Notes: generated by a model not told the origin, from the letters alone. Shown: positions 32,948-43,973, counted from the first letter of the stretch. The stretch: 64,000 bases of DNA from Taudactylus pleione (GCA_031769625.1 JAUIMM010000483.1:5152001-5216000); one strand, 5' to 3'. Made by a program: numbers and translations.

Positions 32948-33547
32948 GGGCCTGATTCAGAGCCGCTCGTAAGCGGCCGCTCGTTCGCTCCGAGCGATGT
33001 TCGCACAACTGCGCATGCGCATGGGTTGTAATACGCATGCGCGAACCAGTCATTGCGGTCGGAAATTGTGTGCTCGCAAAATAGCGAATGCCTGCTAATT
33101 CGAGTGACAGGAGGAGGCGTTTGTGGGTGGTAACAGGGGAAGGTGCTTGAAAACGGGGAGTGGAGATCCGAACGCAGGCATGCCAAAAGGTCAAAACGGG
33201 CGTTTTAAGGGTGTGCATAATTAACAAAGCAGCGTCATCGACCACGTCACTTGGTTGTTTCTTAGCCTGAACTGTTCGCATGATTGCGGTAGGAAAATCC
33301 AACCACAAGCACTGCGAGCAGTTCAGACGCCTTTCGATGTACTCGATTAATCAAATAAATAGCGGAGATGACGTAGGATGCGAGCGGCCAGGGTGCGTCT
33401 TTACAAAATAGCGAGCACATGTTTCATTCGCTCGCTCAGACATAGAGGCATCAACAGACCACAAAAAGAGCGAGCGCTCAATTTAAATAGCCGGCCCCTT
33501 TTTCTGAACGAGCGAGCGCAAATAGCGTCCGGCTCTGAATCAGGCCC
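32948..33547 (+). mobile_element. Harbinger-like element, ~600-bp subfamily (C2)
   Basis: Ends GGGCCTGATTCAGAGCCGCT and GGCTCTGAATCAGGCCC, flanked by TGA on both sides (32945-32947, 33548-33550). It is 600 bp and collinear with C1. It lies 151 bp after B3 in the same orientation, so the two are separate insertions. Confidence 0.92.
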
Positions 33548-33646
33548 TGAGACAGATGGAGAACCCATGGGGCCCTAAGCATGATACTGATTTAAGCCCC
33601 CTGTATCCTCTCATCAGTGCAGTCATATATGCCTTTCCCTTTACGG

Positions 33647-33894
33647 CAGGGGCGGGGAACCTTATTTCTGCCAAGGGCCATTTTGATATATATAACATTA
33701 TTAGCGGGCCGGGTGCTGACCATGCCCCCTTCGTGTGATGTCACACAGGGACAGGCCACAATCGCAAGTGATTACAGCAATGCCCGGAGCAAACTGTTCT
33801 AGGGAGCTGTAAGGGCAGCGTTGTGACCATCTCAAGCATCCTAAGGATTCCGCGGGCCTTATATGGCCCCCGGGCCTGAGGTTCCCCATCCATG
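33647..33894 (+). mobile_element. hAT-like element, CAGGGGTGGGGAACC type (H1)
   Basis: Ends CAGGGGCGGGGAACC and GAGGTTCCCCATCCATG are inverted. Flanks CTTTACGG (33639-33646) and CTTTAAGG (33895-33902) match at 7 of 8. Internal words GCCAAGGGCCATTTTGATAT and GTGATTACAGCAATGCCC are shared with H2 (46984) and H3 (52542). Confidence 0.9.
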
Positions 33895-33902
33895 CTTTAA
33901 GG

Positions 33903-34702
33903 CAAGAGACCGGCCCAGAGAAAACCTGTGCTGCTAAGATCCAGGCTGGGCGAGACCCACAAGGCCTAGATCACCTAGCAGGTCGTCCAGCCCGAATATA
34001 ACATACAGTAACTGGAGTACTGATCTCCAGAGCATAGAGGGTACTGGTCTGGTCATACTTTCTTCCTAGCCTCTCAGGAGAAGCTGAACAGAAGGCCTAA
34101 GTGGGTAGTGTGGAGGGCGCCTTGCCGCAAACCTAGCCCTCACTGTACAGTACTGAGATTGGCGCCGTTGTGCAGCGGGGCGCAGGTCACGATGATTCCA
34201 TTCAGCACCAATCCTGACATAGATCCCCACGGACTGAACTGGTGAGATGCTGGAGGCCGGTGTACTCTCAGGAATATGGGAGAGATCAACAAAATTTAGG
34301 GAGGTTAGGCAGCTGTGGCTCAGGATAAATCCTATTACAGTGCTCCAGCTGTATTATTTTTTTCACTTACGCTTTTATCAAATGTCAATCACTCCTTAAA
34401 GAACCAATGCCTGCAGTCCAGGACGGAATGGGCTGGAGAGATGAGATGTAGCTTTGCAAACATGAACCTGATCAGGCTCACACAGAGAACGTACAGTGCA
34501 CTCTCGTACGTGCTCTTCCCTAAAAGGCCTTAATTATGTTCTGTACCCACACAGATTGGAGTAAGGGGTCTACTTATGAAGCAGTGAAAGGAGTGATCAC
34601 AGCTTCCTCTTATTTCAGAAGAAGGATACAGAAAATAACTCACTGATTTCTATTGCAGTCCCTCTTTTTTTTTTTTTGGTGGCTATAACGTGTCTCTGCA
34701 GT
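33903..34702. other. Intronic sequence, nothing recognised
   Basis: GGGGTCTACTTATGAAGCAG at about 34567 resembles an A-family end, but no partner end is present. No gene supported. Confidence 0.35.
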
Positions 34703-35446
34703 GGGGTCTATGTACTAAGGGCCTGATTCAGACCCGGACGCTAAGCCGCGATCGCTCGCTGCTAAAAGGGGCCAGGTATGCAAATTCTGCAATCGCACTG
34801 CGTGGCGTAAGGACGCCCTCTATGTCTTAGAGAGCGACGGCAGTGAGCGAACGCTGGTGTATAAAGACGCCCACTTTTCTTTCTTAGCACACGTCATCTC
34901 CAGGAAGTGTATGATTAATCGGTAACATCGAGAGCCATCGGAGCTGCACGCAGCGCTTGAGGTAGACCCTACCCCGCCGCAAGCACTGCGATCAGTGCAG
35001 ACTGAAATACAACCAGGTGACGTGTGCAATGACGCCTCCATGCTAATTATGCACGCCTATTAAACTCCGTTTTGACGCCCAGACACGCCTGCGTTCACAC
35101 CACCACTCCCCCGTTCAAAAGCACCTTCCCGTTACCACCCACACTATCGGCACAATCTGTCACTTAAAGTAACACTCAGTCTTTGTGCTACGAGCGCACG
35201 ATTCACGATCGCAGTAACTGGCTCGCGCACGTGCACTGCGATGCATGCGCACCATGCGAACCATCGGCAGCTACGAGCGAACGCTTCTTAGCGTTCGGGT
35301 CTGAATCAGGCCCTAAGTCTTAGAGAGAAAGTGGTGAGAGATAAAGTACCAACCAATCAGCTCCCAACTGTCATGTTACAGGCTGTGAAAAGTGACAGTT
35401 AAGAGCTGATTGGATGGCACTTTATCTCCATTCACTTTCACTCCCA
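34703..35446. mobile_element. A-family MITE split by a Harbinger insertion (A2a)
   Basis: It starts GGGGTCTATGTACTAA, is interrupted at 34719-35313, and resumes with TAAGTCTTAGAGAGAAAGTG and the A-family hairpin (CCAATCAGCTCCCAACTGTC ... GACAGTTAAGAGCTGATTGG). Its right end is lost where it abuts the next A copy at 35447. Confidence 0.8.
34719..35313. mobile_element. Harbinger-like element, ~600-bp subfamily (C3), nested
   Basis: Ends GGGCCTGATTCAGACCCGGA and GGGTCTGAATCAGGCCC, flanked by TAA on both sides (34716-34718, 35314-35316). At 595 bp it has the size of C1 and C2 and shares words with them in the opposite orientation (TCAAAAGCACCTTCCCGTTA; CTCCGTTTTGACGCCC). Confidence 0.9.
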
Positions 35447-36173
35447 GGAGTCTAGTTACTAAGCAGTGTTAGGAGACAGAGTGAAAAGTGATAAGGTGCC
35501 AGCCAATCAGCTCCTAACTGTCATTTTTCAAACACAGCCTGTGACATGACAGTTGGGAGCTGATTGGCTGGCACTTTATCACTTTTCACTCTGGGCCTGA
35601 TTCAGACCCGCTCGCGAGCGCACAGCATTCCCAAGCGGGTCGGTGGTCCCCCACTGCTCATGCGCATGCCAGAGCCGGCTCCGGCGTGCGCATGCGCGAG
35701 ACCCGGCCAGCGACAGGCGGTCCGTCGCTACGGGTCTCGCACCAAAGTGGGGCAGCTGTCGATTGTGATTGACAGCTTGCCCCGGTTTGGACGCGGGCAG
35801 GGGGGGTGGCTGGCCAAATGGAGGCGTTCCCAAAGGAACACTGGCCGTTGGGGGCGGCCCCACTGACATCACGAGTGATGTCAGTGGTGACCTTCCGGCT
35901 CTATTAGAGCGGAAAGCTCACCAGGGCTTGCAGAAACAAGACCACAAGGGTCTCGTCGGAAGCCCCGATGATCGCGATGGTCGTGACCATCGTGACCATC
36001 ATCTGGCTGCTTGCTAAAGCTGTGGGTGGTCACCTACAGCTTAGCGAGCGGCCAGGAGCCGTCTTTAAAAAAAAAAAAAACAGGGACGCCCTGATTCAGA
36101 GCGAGCGCTCTCAAAAAGCGTCCGGCTCTGAATCAGGCCCTCTGTCTCCTAACACTGCTTAGTAAATAGATCC
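35447..36173. mobile_element. A-family MITE split by a B element (A2b)
   Basis: Left GGAGTCTAGTTACTAAGC with the full hairpin, broken at 35593 and resumed at 36141 with TCTGTCTCCTAACACTGC to TAGTAAATAGATCC at 36173. Removal of the insertion and one TCT restores CACTCTGTCTCC of the family. Confidence 0.9.
35593..36140 (+). mobile_element. Harbinger-like element, B subfamily (B4), nested
   Basis: Ends GGGCCTGATTCAGACCCGCT and GGCTCTGAATCAGGCCC, flanked by TCT on both sides (35590-35592, 36141-36143). It is 548 bp and includes a 14-base A-run at 36067-36080. It sits inside the A-family MITE A2b. Confidence 0.93.
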
Positions 36174-36564
36174 TCAAGCTTAGTACACAGACCCCAATTT
36201 ATCCAGCGGAGATCGTGTTACCCAATACCCTACAATGGGGGACCTGTGAAGTTGTAGAGGCTTTGCAGGGACCCCTCTGGGACATATCCTGCCACCGTGC
36301 ATGTGCATATTGCCAGAACAGCGTTAGGCTGCCTGGGGGGAGTGAGAGACCCTTCGCATAGCAGCAGGATTTTCTGCCGGGCTCCAAGAGGAACGCCAGA
36401 TTAAATTGCTACCACAAACCATTCCGTATTGGCGCATTTTGCATGCGATATGTTAAGTTTTGAGAGGACATCATTAGAAATATGGCACCAAATCCGACTA
36501 CAAGGTGCAATCTTACACCATGTCATATAACCACAGGGGGATACATTTAAAATGTGCAGAGATA
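36174..36564. other. Intronic sequence, nothing recognised
   Basis: No feature supported between two A-family copies. Confidence 0.35.
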
Positions 36565-36753
36565 GAGGGTTCATTTACTAAGCAGTGTTAGGAGACAGAG
36601 TGAAAAGTGATAAGGTGCCAGCCAATCAGCTCCCAACTGTCATTTTTCAAACACAGCCTGCGAGATGACAGCTGGGAGCTGATTGGCTGGCACCTCATCA
36701 CTTACTTAACACTTTTCACTCTGTCTCTTATCACTGCTTAGTACATAGACCCC
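36565..36753. mobile_element. A-family palindromic MITE (A3)
   Basis: Left GAGGGTTCATTTACTAAGC, hairpin with GTGCCAGCCAATCAGCTCCC, right GCTTAGTACATAGACCCC. About 189 bp. Target duplication not clear. Confidence 0.88.
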
Positions 36754-38664
36754 AGAGTTTCTCTTTTGGGTGCATCGAAGTTTGGCTGCAAATCACAGTG
36801 TAATAAAAAGTATTTATGTGCTCCCTGTATATTCAGGAACGGTTATCCATGTATGAAACAAATATACACCCCCCCCCCATCCCCCATGGCAATATGGTTT
36901 ATCTAGGTGATCATTTGCTCTCATTAATGAGATTTTTGCCTAACTGTAAACGAGGCCCTATATTTACTATACAATACTGTAAAATGCTACAGCAATGAAG
37001 CACATTATGTATGAAAATCCATGGGAGCTGATGGGTACCCCCATTGCGGGCCATTAATGTGTTCACAACATAGTTTACCCTAAAGATGGGTGAAATGGTT
37101 AAAGGGAATGAGGACTCCTTGGCAGCGCTGCAATGTTTATCGCAATTGGCCGGGAATCTTGGCAGCAGTTGGGCGCGTACCTGACCGAACATTAATTAAT
37201 GTTTACTTCCTGCAACATTACCACACATCTGCCTAATCTTCGGGGGGTTCAGATCCTCAATTTAATGGCTCAAGATCTCTCTGAATCGCAGCTCTGAGTC
37301 GTTTCCTTTATACAGTATTATTCATAGCTTTGCAGGTAAGTCTGATTTGTCTTCAGTATTACACTATATAGTCTATTCTACATTACAGTTTGCTTATCTT
37401 TTTATTTGCTTTTTAGACCTTATGTAAGGTGAGAAAGGCCTTGCGTTGTATGTTGTATGTGTATTGAGATATATATATATATGTGTGTGTATATACAGTA
37501 TAGTATATAATATATTATAATATTGTTGTGTTGTGGACACTGCAAATGATTGACGTGGAGCTTAGATGTAAACATTCTATTGCTTAGTAACACTAATGAG
37601 TCAATGACGGTTCTACTGTGCAACAAGGGTCAAAGTTGGCTCATTCCAGAATAACGCTGAATTTTCCTGTTCTACATTGTACACTTTATTTTGACTTTAA
37701 TTGAACCCAACTGATCAATTGCCCATCATTTGCTAGATGATCAGATCATGTTTCTCCCCACGTCTTCACGTCATATTCCATTGATTGACTGAAACATTTT
37801 GTGCAATTAGGATTTAGATGAAAGCAACAAATCCCTCACCTAGCGTACGCTCACGTTTCACCCAATCATGGTAAAAGATGTTGCTGACGGCATTACCCAA
37901 GACTGATGTTGTGTTACAATGAATGTATGCAGCAATAATCTTTGCAGTTACTAAATATAATCGTTGTCAGCGGTCGATTTTGTATTATGGAAATGACTTG
38001 CTGGGTGACCTAAGAATAGTATAAGGCTGTATCTATCGAAGCAGGATTATGGAGATATGTGGATAGCCTAGGGTACAAGCACACTAGCAAAAAATGGTTT
38101 CATTTACATGTTCAATATTTTAGTTTTATTTTGCTAGCAGGTGTGTATGATAGGTGCTCAATTATCCAGTGAAAACCAAGAATTACCATGTATCACATAT
38201 TGTAATACTAACACGGCTTACTGTGTAAATACAGTTGTGTATAATACCAATAATCACATAATTAAGGGGTGTCAGTACGGAGATTATGTGGCTTTTTATA
38301 TATAATAAAACATATGCTGCAATAACACAGAGCACAAAGGAGCTGGTAACCTGTGTCCACCTTCCCTTCGCCTTGGAGAGGGAATGCACAGTAGTGTATC
38401 CTAAAATGTTTATTTCATTTGCGCAATGTAGTTGAGCAATGATGCGCGCTGCTGTCTCCCAGGCTGACCCTTACGCATCAAGGTTCTGACGTGTGACACC
38501 CCATGGGTGCTCACTGTACTATAATATACCTAGCTGTGTGTAGTTACTGGGCTGCCTCTGTCTTGGGAGAACTGGGATCAATAGTGAATTTGGAGGGGTC
38601 GGATCCAGGAGACACCATAGCGCAGCCCCAATCTCAGCTTCTGTTATTAATCCTATGTTATTTA
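36754..38664. other. Intronic sequence, nothing recognised
   Basis: Includes a TA/TG microsatellite at about 37471-37530. No gene or element end is supported in this 1.9 kb. Confidence 0.35.
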
Positions 38665-38852
38665 GGGGTCTATTTACTAAGCAGTGTTAGGAGACAGACT
38701 GAAAATTGATAAGGTGCCAGCCAATCAGCTCCCAACTGTCATTTTTCAAACACAGCCTGTGAGATGACAGTTGGGAGCTGATTGGCTGGCACCTTATCAC
38801 TTTCTTATCAATTTTCACTCTGTCTCCTAACACTGCTTAGTAACTAGACCCC
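38665..38852. mobile_element. A-family palindromic MITE, intact (A4)
   Basis: The best-preserved copy: ends GGGGTCTATTTACTAAGC and GCTTAGTAACTAGACCCC, flanked by TTA on both sides (38662-38664, 38853-38855), 188 bp. The whole sequence folds on itself through CAGCCAATCAGCTCCCAACT and its complement. The TWA duplication and GGGG-YTATTTA ends indicate PIF/Harbinger. Confidence 0.93.
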
Positions 38853-39275
38853 TTAGTTATTAAGGTTCAAATAATTGGTCTTCAACCTGCACTGGCAAAT
38901 GTTCTGTATTTTCTTGCTCAATATTTATGCGATAATCCAGAACACACCTTTTTGTGCATGATTTACTCAGCCCCCAACAACCATATAGCAATTTTGTGGT
39001 GGGCCACTCCCTGGTGTAATGGGATTGAATACGATTGGACAGTGACCATGACCAATGCGATCAGGTTCTGTCTTCTTGTCTTGGGTGAAATAGCTGAGAT
39101 TGGATATTCTCTAGGCTAATATAGGTGGTGCAGTGCAGAAGGGTTTATCATTTGCTGGTGGGGAGGGGCATGCTCCATATTGCTATATGGGGGCAATAAC
39201 AAAATAGAGAAGGAAAACCCTTTACCAAAACAGGTCTATCGTGCTATCCCATCTCTTTATTAATGCAGACCTCTT
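38853..39275. other. Intronic sequence, nothing recognised
   Basis: No feature supported. Confidence 0.35.
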
Positions 39276-39626
39276 ACACTACACGATATGCTCCCTGAGC
39301 GATATCGTGTAGTGTTGTCCCCGGCAGGCTGTGCTCAATATCGTTACTGACATTGAGCACAGCCGCTGAACGATATCATTAACGATATCGTTCAGCGCCG
39401 GGCTCTCTCCCCCATTCCCTGACATGCAGCAACCTGACGAGATCGTCAGGTTGGCCTGCATGTCAGCCCGATGAACGATGATGACGAACGACCCGCGGGA
39501 ACGCGCGTCGTCGTCACCGTTCATCTTTTTGGGGTTAAAAATGGACGATAAAGTGGACGACTGAACGATAACGATATCGTTATCGTTTAGTCGTCCACTT
39601 TATCGCCCAGTGTGTACGCACCATAA
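39276..39626. mobile_element. Element made of serial hairpins (V2)
   Basis: Five consecutive hairpins: 39276-39289/39302-39315, 39329-39364, 39364-39377/39384-39397, 39419-39468, and a ~60-bp near-perfect palindrome 39546-39605 centred on ATAACGATATCGTTAT. The right end GTGTGTACGCACCAT resembles the V1 end. The left outer end is not evident. Confidence 0.8.
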
Positions 39627-40755
39627 AAGTATCTTTTTATGGAGTAGGGTGGAGCATCTTTAACTTTCATTGCTTTGATCAAGTGCAAAATGACCCAAAA
39701 AATGACAGGACTGCAGTCTCTCTATAATGGCTCTGCACAACCTTGGATACGTTGCTTAACGTGCATCGGTAAATTCAACTTTTTGATTTATTTATATCAT
39801 TTTTTTCTTGTTCCACAGTCCCTGTCGCCCTCCACATTCCCTGTATTACATTGCTCCTAATATAAACTGTACTACACATTTAAGTACAGTAAATGGATTG
39901 TTTGTTTTACAGCATTTAAATCCACGCCGAGGTTTTATATACAGTAGCTGGAGAAACATTAGAACTGTGAAAGAGCGGGTAGTACGTTATGTCATAAAGC
40001 ATTATTACCCTGATGGCATAGAGTAGCGCAGTGCGTCCTATACCACATAACTGCCACTGCAAATACCGGCAGCGTTCTTACAGGCACTTCTGCAAGGTAT
40101 GCCTGCACATAATAACACATAAAGTACAGCAGCCATTACTGTCTGGAGGGAACGGCTTAGTAAATCCTTTCACTCATTTCTTTTGGTCGTTTTATTATAA
40201 CCAATCTCGCGCTACAAGTTGCAATGTAAGATATATATTTCTAATCTCTACTAACTGAGCCCTGACTGTCTTTTTTTTCTAATGCAATTAACTTGCATAT
40301 AAACATTATAATAATAATTGTTTTATCTATTGTCCTGTATTGTACTGTTAAAGTGAATGTAATAAAAAGAGAAAATAATGTTAGACATTACTGTATATCA
40401 CAACCTGTGTATTATGCTTGCGAGCCATGGCGAGAAAGGAAGCGTTGGGGGAGAGATCGACAAAAATGGGACGATGCAAGTAAAAACGTGAATGTTGGGG
40501 ATAATCTTTATTCTCTGTGCTATGAATACTTTGCACTTGCCCAGTCTTCCTGCCTCTCCAGCGAAGCTTCATGCCCTGTTCCAAGATGGCCGCCGAGCTC
40601 ACTACTTTTATCTTTATACGCTCTACCAATAAAGTTGAGTGCAGTAATTAAGGCTTTTGCAGAGAGGAAATTAAACTTCTTTATACCTTCCACATTATGC
40701 TACACACCCAATACTTGCTGTGCAAGGCGGCTACTTTATGGGGAGATTTCCCAAA
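39627..40755. other. Intronic sequence, nothing recognised
   Basis: No gene supported. The open frame 40293-40766 has no recognisable domain. Confidence 0.35.
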
Positions 40756-41046
40756 CAGAGCCGTAACTAGACTTTTTGGTGCCCTGTGCCAGAGAGAGCA
40801 TTGGCGCCCCTCCCCCAATTTTTTAAATAGGGACATAAGAGAGTGCACCAGAAAATAAGGGCCATGGCCTCATGGGGAAGGGCCAGGGAAGAGATAGGGG
40901 AGGCCAGGAGATGCTGGGGATAAAAGAAGAGGAAGCTACAAGTGAGAATGATAATAAACAGGAAAGTTGACAGGCCCAAACAGCACCCCCTGCCCTGCGG
41001 TGCCCTGTGCCATTGCACTGGTCGCACTACCCTAGTTACGGCCCTG
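40756..41046. mobile_element. hAT-like MITE, CGTAACTAG type (Y1)
   Basis: Ends CAGAGCCGTAACTAGAC and CTAGTTACGGCCCTG are inverted. Flanks TTCCCAAA (40748-40755) and GTCCCAAA (41047-41054) match at 7 of 8. The interior has GGTGCCCTGTGCCA words in both halves. Y2 at 61523-62419 has the same ends. Confidence 0.85.
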
Positions 41047-41050
41047 GTCC

Positions 41051-41250
41051 CAAACCTTCTAAAGAGGACAAGTGGAGGTGTTTCCCAGGTGACCAATCAG
41101 CTTCTAACTTTTATCTAGTACAATTCAATTAAATGATAGCTACAACTTGATTGGTTGCTCTGGTCAGCATCTCCACTTGTCCTACCATTTGATAGGATAT
41201 ACTGTACTAGATAAATGATAGCCAGAATCTGATTGGTCATCTTTTGAAGG
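41051..41250. mobile_element. Hairpin MITE related to G1 (G2)
   Basis: AGAGGACAAGTGGAGGTG pairs with CATCTCCACTTGTCC, and GACCAATCAGCTTCTAAC with ACTTGATTGGTTGC. A partial second unit (TAGATAAATGATAGCCAGAA, TCTGATTGGTCA) follows to 41250. It directly abuts Y1. Confidence 0.78.
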
Positions 41251-41302
41251 TCTGTTTCTTTATCGGTGTACTGGGCCCAATACCCTTGTAACACTATAAC
41301 AG

Positions 41303-41643
41303 CATACTTGCCGACTTGAGAATTCTCCTTCCTGGGAGAAGCCCGGGGAGGAGAAGCAGGTGGGTGGAGTTGGGGCAGCCCCGTCCCCTCACGGGAATTC
41401 GCCGTGGCGACACATTTTTTAAATAGGAGGTGGGGCTAAATGACGCAACTCTCCTAGAATCACAACATTAGGCCCCGCCCCCAATGCACAGACCCGCCGA
41501 TCACCGCTAATATTCTCCCCATTCTGCAAACTTCACTAGGAAGTGGGCACAATGCGGGAGCAGTGCCTACCCTTCCAGGGGTGCGGGGGGTTACCCGAAA
41601 AATAGGGAGCCTCCCACGAATTCCGGGAGGGTAGGCATGTATG
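41303..41643. mobile_element. P-family hAT-like element, intact (P2)
   Basis: Ends CATACTTGCCGAC and GTAGGCATGTATG, flanked by a perfect 8-bp duplication TATAACAG (41295-41302, 41644-41651). It is 341 bp. The internal TAGGAGGTGGGGCTAAATGA and CCGGGAGGGTAGGC layout matches P1. Non-coding. Confidence 0.93.
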
Positions 41644-41651
41644 TATAACAG

Positions 41652-42919
41652 TAAATCCATACATAATAACATTGACATTTCATAAAGTAGCATTTCTTTC
41701 CCCAGCATGTTATGCCGTTGTGCTGGTTGGCTATAATAGCCGGGTTCTCGCACAGCGTAAGAGGAGATAACTACTTTGGCAGGAACTGTATTGTTTTTTT
41801 TTTTCCTTTCTTGGAATCCGTCTCGCTAATTGCTGTGTCATTATATGCCTAATGGTTTGTATATTAGATATTGGTTGGTTTAATTAGTGCAGCCACACTT
41901 CTTAGGAGGAACAGAATGGATAAGATATGGGTATGTGGGTCTGATAATAGCTGCCAAATAAAACAGCCAGATGGAAACGGACTCTTTTCTTAGCCTTGCT
42001 CCCATGGGCGTAGGAGAAAGCCGCAGCTGAAGCGTAAGCTTCTTTATGTCACAGTGCTACATATTACACTGGGAAATAAAATTTTTTCTAGCACTTTTGA
42101 TTTCTTGTTATGGTCTGCAAAAGGCAATTGTAAGACTACTTGAAGATACAGCAGCTCACTGCTAGGGTTTATTATTAGTTTGATTTGTGCCATTGTCTGA
42201 TTTTCCGAATTCTAAGGGGAAGATTCAATTAGGGACGATGTGTGGGAGATGCTGGCGATGTGTAGCAACAAACTTCATTGCCCCTAAACGGCTCAGATTT
42301 CAAACCTACATTGTGGATATTAGTTTGCTGCCCGGTGGGGTGAGTATTAATATTGCAATGCCTGAGAATAAGCCATTCAGATTAGATCACAGAGATGATC
42401 AGTAGTTTCCTTTATGTGTAGCAGGGACGTGCAGTCGGAGTAGGCATACTTCTGAGATTTGATTTAAAAATTATTAGAATAATACATTATTATATAACGT
42501 ATAAATATCTTCTTTGGTTTATTGTAATCATTTTTATAGTTAACACTCACCAGCTTTGTGGAGCTCCCCGGAACTTCGGTGAGACGAGAGATGAGGCAAC
42601 TACAGCTCAGCCTCGCTTCTGTATAGTCAGACGCTGCTTGTAGAGCTGGGGGCGGGGCCACACCACGGGCAGTAGGCTGCACAGAAGAGAGCTAATAGAG
42701 GCATAAGAAAGGACACTATAAATGTGTTGGTAAGAAGTGTAATCCACCAATGTCCACCTAGACCAGCCATAGCATACTCGTGTTCTCCTTGGGGCCCATT
42801 AGGCAACCTGAAAAGTTTAGTCGGCTGGATTCCTGGACAGGGGGTGTGTCCTAGAGGCATGGCCAAGGGAGTGACCAAGATCGCAATATGGTTACAGCCA
42901 TTTTCTTACCAGTCTAATA
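41652..42919. other. Intronic sequence, little recognised
   Basis: GGGGAAGATTCAATTAGGGA at about 42218 looks like a left end of the 43385 family without a partner. No gene supported. Confidence 0.35.
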
Positions 42920-43095
42920 AAGAGCCCCCCTTCGTACCCCTTTATATTACAGCCCAGAGCCCCTTCATATGCCTCAGAGCCCCTTATCCTCCTTATGTCT
43001 GCCCAGAACCCCCTGATACCATTATGTCTGCCCAGAGCACCCTCATGCCCTTTTGTCTGCTCAGAGCCCCCTCATGCCTCCACTGCCAGTGCCTG
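42920..43095 (+). repeat. Degenerate CCCAGAGCCCCTTCAT minisatellite
   Basis: About six imperfect units of ~28-32 bp on the pattern CAGAGCCCCYTCATGCC + TTNTGTCTGC. It has the same C-rich character as the arrays carried by Z (49366) and R2 (61400), but no joined element ends. Confidence 0.7.
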
Positions 43096-43384
43096 CGCTC
43101 GGAAGGAACTTTCAGAAGTGGCGCGCCGCAGGGTAGGCCGAAAGAGAAGCGGCATAGAGGGCCGGCCCATCTGGGATTAGTAAGCCTCCAGACTCTGGAC
43201 TGTCCGGAGGAATAACGGACGGATACCGCACTACATGGCTACAAGTTTGACATGCCTCTAGAGACACAGTATGTGATGCCCAGCAACAAAGTCTCCCTTG
43301 AAATTATATTTATATGTTAGTAACTGCTGTATACTAATGTCTAGGAAGATTGTATCACAGGAAATGATTTACAAAGTGTTCATA
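43096..43384. other. Intronic sequence upstream of the exon
   Basis: Nothing recognised. Confidence 0.35.
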
Positions 43385-43530
43385 GGGGACGATTCAATTC
43401 AGCGCACTGCTCCCGGAGCCATTCCATCCAGCGCGCTGTTTACATTATCGGGAAGCAGTTAAGTCGGAGAATGCCGGTTCTCTCGACCCTCCCGGGGCTA
43501 TTCAGCGTTGCTCTGAATTGAATCACCCCC
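43385..43530. mobile_element. Small Harbinger-like MITE upstream of the exon
   Basis: Ends GGGGACGATTCAATTCAG and CTGAATTGAATCACCCCC are inverted, flanked by ATA on both sides (43382-43384, 43531-43533). It is 146 bp. It ends 229 bp before the splice acceptor of the cadherin exon. Confidence 0.88.
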
Positions 43531-43720
43531 ATAGTGTCCAGTTATAATGGGCACATTCTTATTGAATGCAGTTGGATCCGCTTTATATCTAAGACACCAG
43601 ATTTTTGGGAATTTCTGAGAATAAAGTGCTTTTCGGTTATTTTAACAGATTTTTTCCGTATGCTAGTGAGCGTTAGCATTGCAAATACATTGTCTTCAAC
43701 AGGTTATGTGGGAGAAAAAA

Positions 43721-43759
43721 AGTTAATCATCCATTTTTTCCTTCTAATTTTCTTCACAG
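43721..43759 (+). other. CDH13: 3' splice site of the cadherin exon
   Basis: A pyrimidine-rich tract (ATTTTTTCCTTCTAATTTTC) leads to TTCACAG ending at 43759. AGTTAATCAT at 43721 is a plausible branch site about 34 bases from the AG. A second AG five bases downstream (TGCAG) would remove the first codon pieces and break the expected reading, so the first AG is preferred. Confidence 0.85.
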
Positions 43760-43965
43760 TGCAGTTTGACGACTGCCAAGGTAACAACGAGGTTGTGTAT
43801 GAGGTTTCCAACCCGGATTTTAAAGTGGAACCCGATGGATCGTTAATCGCGCTGAGGAATGTGAGAGAAAATATCCGGGCCTTGTTCATCCATGGGCGCT
43901 CTACGCACTCAGACGACATGGCAGAAGTCAAGATTCTCAGGAGAAGGGACCATCACGACTCAAAG
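43760..43965 (+). CDS. CDH13: T-cadherin (CDH13) prodomain exon, internal
   Basis: T-cadherin is a GPI-anchored, truncated cadherin that mediates cell recognition at the plasma membrane and binds adiponectin and LDL (family knowledge). This exon encodes part of the propeptide removed by furin-type cleavage. Seen: 206 bp, two bases of a split codon plus 68 codons, no stop. Key stretches are FDDCQGNNEVVYEVSNPDF, FKVEPDGSLIALRN and LFIHGRSTHSDDMAEV. The pattern DC-GN, YEVS-P-FKV, DG-L-ALRN, LF-H-R, DMAE fits vertebrate CDH13 exon 3 better than CDH1 or CDH2, whose prodomains share only the DC and FKV-DG parts. It enters in phase 1 and ends on a complete Lys codon. The in-frame extension upstream (from 43534) and downstream to 44010 is intronic. 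The start codon, signal peptide, EC domains and GPI signal lie outside the window. CDH13 assignment is strong but from memory. Confidence 0.92.
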
Positions 43966-43971
43966 GTAAGA
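43963..43971 (+). other. CDH13: 5' splice site of the cadherin exon
   Basis: AAG|GTAAGA is a near-consensus U1 donor with GT at 43966. A transposable element begins only a few bases beyond, at 43974. Confidence 0.88.
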
Positions 43972-43973
43972 CA

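Noticed and set aside
43534..43759. N-terminal extension of the cadherin frame with an apparent start
   Set aside because: A pyrimidine tract and CAG acceptor separate it from the conserved part; the residues upstream show no cadherin or signal-peptide similarity.
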